From Phenylobacterium sp. (GTDB lineage Bacteria; Pseudomonadota; Alphaproteobacteria; Caulobacterales; Caulobacteraceae): 46,831 bases of DNA. The notes below the pieces were generated by a model. It ran no database searches. It saw only the letters and a program-made list of their open reading frames with translations, and was not told the origin of the DNA. This document shows, piece by piece, positions 43,408 through 46,831 of the stretch. The stretch spans positions 1 through 46,831 of the forward strand of contig NZ_JANINU010000071.1 in the NCBI RefSeq assembly GCF_024508875.1, read 5' to 3'. How positions within the stretch are numbered: the stretch's first letter is position 1; every line of letters begins with the position of its first letter. A program made the translations under genes and the position numbers.

Positions 43408-44529
43408 ATGACGCAAGCGATCCAACTGCTCGTGGGCACCCGCAAGGGCGCCTGGATCTACCGCAGCGACGAGGCGCGAGCCGCCTGGGCGGCGGAGGGC
43501 CCGCTCTTCCTGGGTCAGATCGTCAACCACTTCGTCCGTGATCCGCGCGACGGCCGGACCCTGCTGATGGCGGCGTCGACCGGCCATCTGGGTCCAACGA
43601 TACTGCGCTCCACCGACGGCGGAGCCACCTGGGCCGAGGCGAAGCGCCCGCCCGCATTCCCGAAAGGCGATCCGCACGGCCGCTCGGTGGACCACTCGTT
43701 CTGGCTCGAGCCGGGGCACGCCTCCGAACCTGGCGTGTGGTGGGCCGGCGCCTCGCCGCCGGGTCTGTTCCGCAGCGCCGACGGCGGCGACACCTGGGAG
43801 AGCGTCGAGGGGCTGAACCTGCACCCGCAGGTGACGGACTGGTTTCCGCCCGAAGGCGGCACGCCCGACGGGGCCATCCTGAACCAGATCGTCGTCGATC
43901 CTCGCGACGCCCGGCACATGTACCTGGCCACCTGCTCGGCCGGAGTGCTGGAGACCACGGACCAGGGCGCGACCTGGCGGCCCCTGAACCGGAACGTGCG
44001 ATGCGATTTCCTGCCCGACCCGTATCCGGAGTTCGGTCAGGATAGCCACTACCTCGCCCTCGCGCCCACCGACCCCGACCGCCTCTGGCAGCAGAACCAC
44101 TGCGGGATCTATCGCCTCGACCGCCCCGGCGAGCGATGGGAGCGGATCGGCGAGGCCATGCCTCGGGAGATCGGCGACATCGGCTTCACCATCGTGCCCC
44201 ACGTCCGCGACAGGGACACGGCCTGGGTTTGGCCGATGGACGGCACGGAAGCCTGGCCGCGCACCAGCCCGGGCGGACGTCCCGCCGCCTACCGCACACG
44301 CGACGGCGGCGCGTCGTGGGAACGGCAGGATCGCGGCTTTCCGACCGAACAGGGCTGGTTCACCGTCAAGCGGCAGGCGTTCTGCGCCGACGCTTGCGAT
44401 CCGCTGGGCCTCTACATCGGCACGACGGGCGGCGAGATCTGGATGAGCGGTGACGAGGGCGAAAGCTGGCGCCAGATCGCCGCGCACCTGCCCGAGATCT
44501 ATTCGGTGGTCGCGGTCCCGGCCGCATGA
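43408..44529 (+). CDS. BNR/sialidase-like beta-propeller protein
   Basis: 373 residues with several Asp-box-like repeats (RSTDGGATWAEA, RSADGGDTWESV, ETTDQGATWRPL, RTRDGGASWERQ, MSGDEGESWRQI), typical of BNR six-bladed propellers. There is no signal peptide, so it is probably cytoplasmic and not a secreted sialidase. Long loops carry His and Trp (GRSVDHSFWLEPGHASEP, GQDSHYLALAPTDPDRLWQQNHCGIYRLDRPGERW). It overlaps by four bases a gene for a MoaD/ThiS-like protein, a pairing that suggests joint function; what the propeller binds is unknown. ATG 43408 has GGGAGG upstream. No LexA box precedes it. Confidence 0.85.
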   Translation: MTQAIQLLVGTRKGAWIYRSDEARAAWAAEGPLFLGQIVNHFVRDPRDGRTLLMAASTGHLGPTILRSTDGGATWAEAKRPPAFPKGDPHGRSVDHSFWLEPGHASEPGVWWAGASPPGLFRSADGGDTWESVEGLNLHPQVTDWFPPEGGTPDGAILNQIVVDPRDARHMYLATCSAGVLETTDQGATWRPLNRNVRCDFLPDPYPEFGQDSHYLALAPTDPDRLWQQNHCGIYRLDRPGERWERIGEAMPREIGDIGFTIVPHVRDRDTAWVWPMDGTEAWPRTSPGGRPAAYRTRDGGASWERQDRGFPTEQGWFTVKRQAFCADACDPLGLYIGTTGGEIWMSGDEGESWRQIAAHLPEIYSVVAVPAA

Positions 44530-44789
44530 TCCGCGTGTCCATCCCCTCGCAGCTAATCGCCTACACCGACGGCGCGACGCGGGTGGAGGCCGAGGGCGCC
44601 AGCGTGGGCGCCGTGCTGGACGACCTGGACCGTCGTCATCCCGGCCTGAAGTTCCGGGTGGTGGACGAACAGGACCGCATCCGCCGGCACGTGCGGATCT
44701 TCATCGGCCAGGAAGAGGCGCGCGCGACGAACGAGCCCGTGCCGCCTGGCGGCGAGTTGCTGATCTTCGGCGCGCTGTCCGGCGGCTAG
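44526..44789 (+). CDS. MoaD/ThiS-like beta-grasp protein ending in Gly-Gly
   Basis: 87 residues of the ubiquitin-like sulfur-carrier type: MIRVSIPSQLIAYTDGATRVEAEGASVGAVLDDLDRRHPGLKFRV ... HVRIFIGQEEARATNEPVPPGGELLIFGALSGG. The terminal GG is the site that E1-like enzymes adenylate. No MoaE, ThiG, MoeB or ThiF-like gene is in the window, so the activating enzyme is elsewhere or not used. It overlaps the BNR gene (ATGA) and is convergent with holA, overlapping by four bases. Confidence 0.88.
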   Translation: MIRVSIPSQLIAYTDGATRVEAEGASVGAVLDDLDRRHPGLKFRVVDEQDRIRRHVRIFIGQEEARATNEPVPPGGELLIFGALSGG

Positions 44790-45838
44790 AGGCCAAGCCG
44801 GCGTGCCCGGCCGGCGACGGTGAGCGCCAGGCGCTCGGCGATCAGGCGGTCGGGCGAGCCGGCGGTCTTGCACGCGCGGTCGGCGGCCAGCACCTCGGGC
44901 TGAATCCGGTCGAGCTCCTCCAGCGACCAGGCGCGCGCCTGGCGCAGGAACTCGCGCTCCTGCTTCCAGAAGACCCCCGACGCCTTCGCCGCCTCCTGCA
45001 GTCCGGCGCCGTTCTTGGCCAGGGTGAGCACGCGGCGCAGCTTGCCCAGGTGCATCCCGATGGCGCGGACGGCCGCGGGCCCGGTCTCCCCTTCCTGCGC
45101 CGCGCGGCGAAGGCCGGCCTGCGCCTCGCCCAGCTTGCCGCCGAAGGCGTCCGCCGCGGCGTCGAACAGGGAGGACTCGGGCTCGACGCCCAGGAAAGGC
45201 TCGAGATCGGCGGGAGTCGCGGTCGCGCCGCTGCCCGGACCGAGGTACAGCGCCAGCCGCTCGATCTCCTGGCGCGCGACGCCGCGCTCCTTGGGCAGCC
45301 GTTGGACAAAGACCTGCAGGGCGTCGACGTTCAGGGCGACCTGATCCTTGGCCAGCAGTTCGCGCACCAGCCGGGCCACGTCGCCGGGTTCGTCCTCGTA
45401 GCAGGGGATGGCGGCGGCGGCGTTCGCCTTCTCGGCCGCCTTCCGCAGCGCCGACTCACGGCCGAGATTGCCGGCCTCGATCAGGAGGAAGGCGTCGGGG
45501 TTGAGTTCGCCCTTCGCGTGGCGGTCCAGGGCCTCGGCTGCGGCCTTGTCGGCAGAGGGCTTCTCGCCGGCGAGGCGCAGGCGCACCAGGCGGCGCCCGC
45601 CCATCAGCGACTGGGCCGCGAGTTCGCCCTCCAGCCGGCCGCCGTCGTCGCTGAGATCCTGCTCGGTCAGCAGCGCCACGTCGAAGGGATCATCCGGATT
45701 GTCGACCACCTTGGCGGCGAGCTGGTGGCCGCGGTCGCGCACCACGCCGAGGTCGCGCCCGTAGATCAGGGCCGCACGGATGGCCGGATCGGGTCGGCCG
45801 AGGAAGCGCTCGATGTCCGGCCGCTTCGAGAGGATCAT
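44786..45838 (-). CDS. holA: DNA polymerase III subunit delta
   Basis: 350 residues of the HolA clamp-loader family. N-terminal AAA+-like domain: LIYGRDLGVVRDRGHQLAAKVVDNPDDPFDVALLTEQDL, SLMGGRRLVRLRLAGEK, then AFLLIEAGNLGRESALRKAAEKANAAAAIPCYEDEPGDVARLVRELLAKD. The collar domain is the C-terminal part (AIGMHLGKLRRVLTLAKNGAGLQEAAKASGVFWKQEREFLRQARAWSLEELDRI). It opens the beta clamp during loading. It starts on the base after lptE's stop; leuS-lptE-holA is a conserved order. Confidence 0.93.
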   Translation of the reverse strand: MILSKRPDIERFLGRPDPAIRAALIYGRDLGVVRDRGHQLAAKVVDNPDDPFDVALLTEQDLSDDGGRLEGELAAQSLMGGRRLVRLRLAGEKPSADKAAAEALDRHAKGELNPDAFLLIEAGNLGRESALRKAAEKANAAAAIPCYEDEPGDVARLVRELLAKDQVALNVDALQVFVQRLPKERGVARQEIERLALYLGPGSGATATPADLEPFLGVEPESSLFDAAADAFGGKLGEAQAGLRRAAQEGETGPAAVRAIGMHLGKLRRVLTLAKNGAGLQEAAKASGVFWKQEREFLRQARAWSLEELDRIQPEVLAADRACKTAGSPDRLIAERLALTVAGRARRLGL

Positions 45839-46345
45839 CTACTTCGCGGCGACCTTGGCCCCGTTGGCGAGCCAGACCGCGAGCTCCATCTCGATCCGCC
45901 TCGCCGCCTGTTCGGCCGCCCGGTCCTGGGCGTCCTGCTGGGCACTGATCGACGCGTAGGGCTGGTCGGCGGAGTCGTAGGTGAGCTCCACCCGGACCTG
46001 GCCCTGTTTCGCCACCGCGCGCGTCTTCACGTCGCGCAGCACGTAGGAGGCGGTCAGCACGTATTCGTAGCGCGTGGCCACATTGTCGATCCGCACGCCG
46101 CGCGGATACCGCGCCTCGCCGAGGCCGAGCTCCATGGTGTAGGCCGGCGCCGCCGAGTGGTCCTTGGCAAAGGCGTCGTCCAGGTGCTGGCGTATGAGGT
46201 AGCCGGTTCGCCCGCTCGGCGCCTCGACCTGGATGGCGGCCAGGTTCTTCGTCACCTCGGTCTGGGCGTAGAGCGGCTGGAACCCGGCGCAGCCCGAAAG
46301 CAGCAGGGCGGACGCGGCCGCGGCAAGGATCAGGATCCGGCTCAT
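45839..46345 (-). CDS. lptE: LPS-assembly lipoprotein LptE
   Basis: 168 residues. The lipoprotein signal MSRILILAAAASALLLSGC has lipobox LLSGC (Cys19). It is followed by GFQPLYAQTEVTKNLAAIQVEAPSGRTGYLIRQHLDDAF and strands such as NVATRYEYVLTASYVLRDVKTRAVAKQGQVRVELTYDSADQPYASISAQQDAQDRAAEQAARRIEMELA, the LptE/RlpB pattern. It sits in the LptD barrel at the outer membrane. The start overlaps leuS's stop (ATGA); the stop adjoins holA's ATG. Confidence 0.9.
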   Translation of the reverse strand: MSRILILAAAASALLLSGCAGFQPLYAQTEVTKNLAAIQVEAPSGRTGYLIRQHLDDAFAKDHSAAPAYTMELGLGEARYPRGVRIDNVATRYEYVLTASYVLRDVKTRAVAKQGQVRVELTYDSADQPYASISAQQDAQDRAAEQAARRIEMELAVWLANGAKVAAK

Positions 46346-46831
46346 GCCGCCACGATATTCACGATCCGGTCCTTGACCACAATGATCTTGCGGATCGTCA
46401 GGCCTTCCAGCTTGGCGGCGATGTCCGGGTCGGACTTCAGGATCGCCTCGACGTCGGCCTGTTCGGCTCCCGCCGGCGCGACGATCTCGCCGCGGCGTTT
46501 GCCGTTCACCTGCACGGGCAGGACCTTGGTCGCATCCTCGGTCAGGGCCGGGTCGAACTGCGGCCAGGGGGCGGCCACGACCATCCCCTCCCCGCCGATC
46601 CTGGCCCAGCACTCCTCGGCCAGGTGCGGCGTGAACGGGGCGATGAGGCGGGCAAAGGCGCTCAGCGCCTCCTGGCGCGCCGCCAGGACCGCAGGCGTTG
46701 CGCCCTTGGCCGGGTTGGCCTTCAGCAGGTTCAGGAACTCGTACAGGCGCGCGATGCCCGAATTGAAGCGGAAGCTGTCGATGGCCTCGGTCACCTGCTT
46801 CACCAGCTTGTGGGTGGCGCGGCGCAGCTCG
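46342..46831 (-). CDS. leuS: Leucyl-tRNA synthetase, C-terminal part
   Basis: About 162 residues remain; the 5' part lies beyond the right edge. The visible protein starts in the anticodon-binding domain (ELRRATHKLVKQVTEAIDSFRFNSGIARLYEFLNLLK), with FARLIAPFTPHLAEECWARIGGEGMVVAAPWPQFDPALT, and the C-terminal domain LPVQVNGKRRGEIVAPAGAEQADVEAILKSDPDIAAKLEGLTIRKIIVVKDRIVNIVAA. These are characteristic of bacterial LeuRS. It is first in leuS-lptE-holA. Confidence 0.95.
   Translation of the reverse strand, partial: ELRRATHKLVKQVTEAIDSFRFNSGIARLYEFLNLLKANPAKGATPAVLAARQEALSAFARLIAPFTPHLAEECWARIGGEGMVVAAPWPQFDPALTEDATKVLPVQVNGKRRGEIVAPAGAEQADVEAILKSDPDIAAKLEGLTIRKIIVVKDRIVNIVAA

Noticed and set aside
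1..46831. CRISPR arrays, insertion sequences, integrases, tRNA or rRNA genes
   Set aside because: No regularly spaced repeats, transposase motifs or RNA-gene signatures were recognised by reading; a dedicated tRNA or covariance-model scan was not possible.

Overview
The window is a GC-rich chromosomal segment of an alphaproteobacterium, most likely Caulobacteraceae (Caulobacter/Phenylobacterium-like). Evidence: an imuA-imuB-dnaE2 mutagenesis operon behind a GTTC-N7-GTTC type LexA box, EcfG-type (GGAAC-N16/17-CGTT) promoter candidates, the Entner-Doudoroff genes pgl-edd-glk and zwf, a LigD of PE-ligase-polymerase order, paired OMP TonB-type receptors, and an RTX protein beside a short LuxR-type HTH protein. 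The genus is an inference; no rRNA or tRNA gene was seen.

Layout. 1-1440: the RTX protein (cut by the left edge) and its HTH neighbour. 1529-4191: an esterase, a thiolase-fold protein without the catalytic Cys, and a DUF35 Zn-ribbon/OB protein. 4178-5590: a small island of different texture with a putative PD-(D/E)xK nuclease toxin, an overlapping DUF4304 protein (proposed immunity protein) and an upstream LexA box; this is the best candidate for an undescribed system. 5609-8078: a P-loop kinase-like protein, an AraC regulator, and a hypothetical protein with a perfect LexA box next to its start. 8086-12971: IclR + CoA-transferase divergent from acyl-CoA dehydrogenase + crotonase + exported protein, with tandem operator-like repeats between them. 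13146-25743: central carbon metabolism (pgl-edd-glk, zwf) interleaved with glucan/trehalose genes (GT4, debranching enzyme, GH15, otsB, otsA). 25744-31643: NHEJ genes ligD (end of the ots operon) and ku, with small genes and an esterase between. 31647-37722: a second esterase divergent from two tandem paralogous outer-membrane receptors, the second behind a duplicated operator. 37782-43334: SOS box and imuA-imuB-dnaE2. 43408-46831: a BNR propeller protein with a MoaD/ThiS-like protein, then the conserved leuS-lptE-holA operon on the minus strand (leuS cut by the right edge).

Two regulatory themes run through the window. (1) SOS: three LexA boxes with T-rich spacers, upstream of the toxin pair, the 7435 gene and imuA. 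(2) General stress: EcfG-like promoters upstream of the GT4-debranching-GH15 run and of ku, which fits trehalose/glycogen handling and NHEJ being used together in stationary or stressed cells. The zwf-pgl-edd-glk block familiar from Caulobacter is split here by the oppositely oriented glucan operon.
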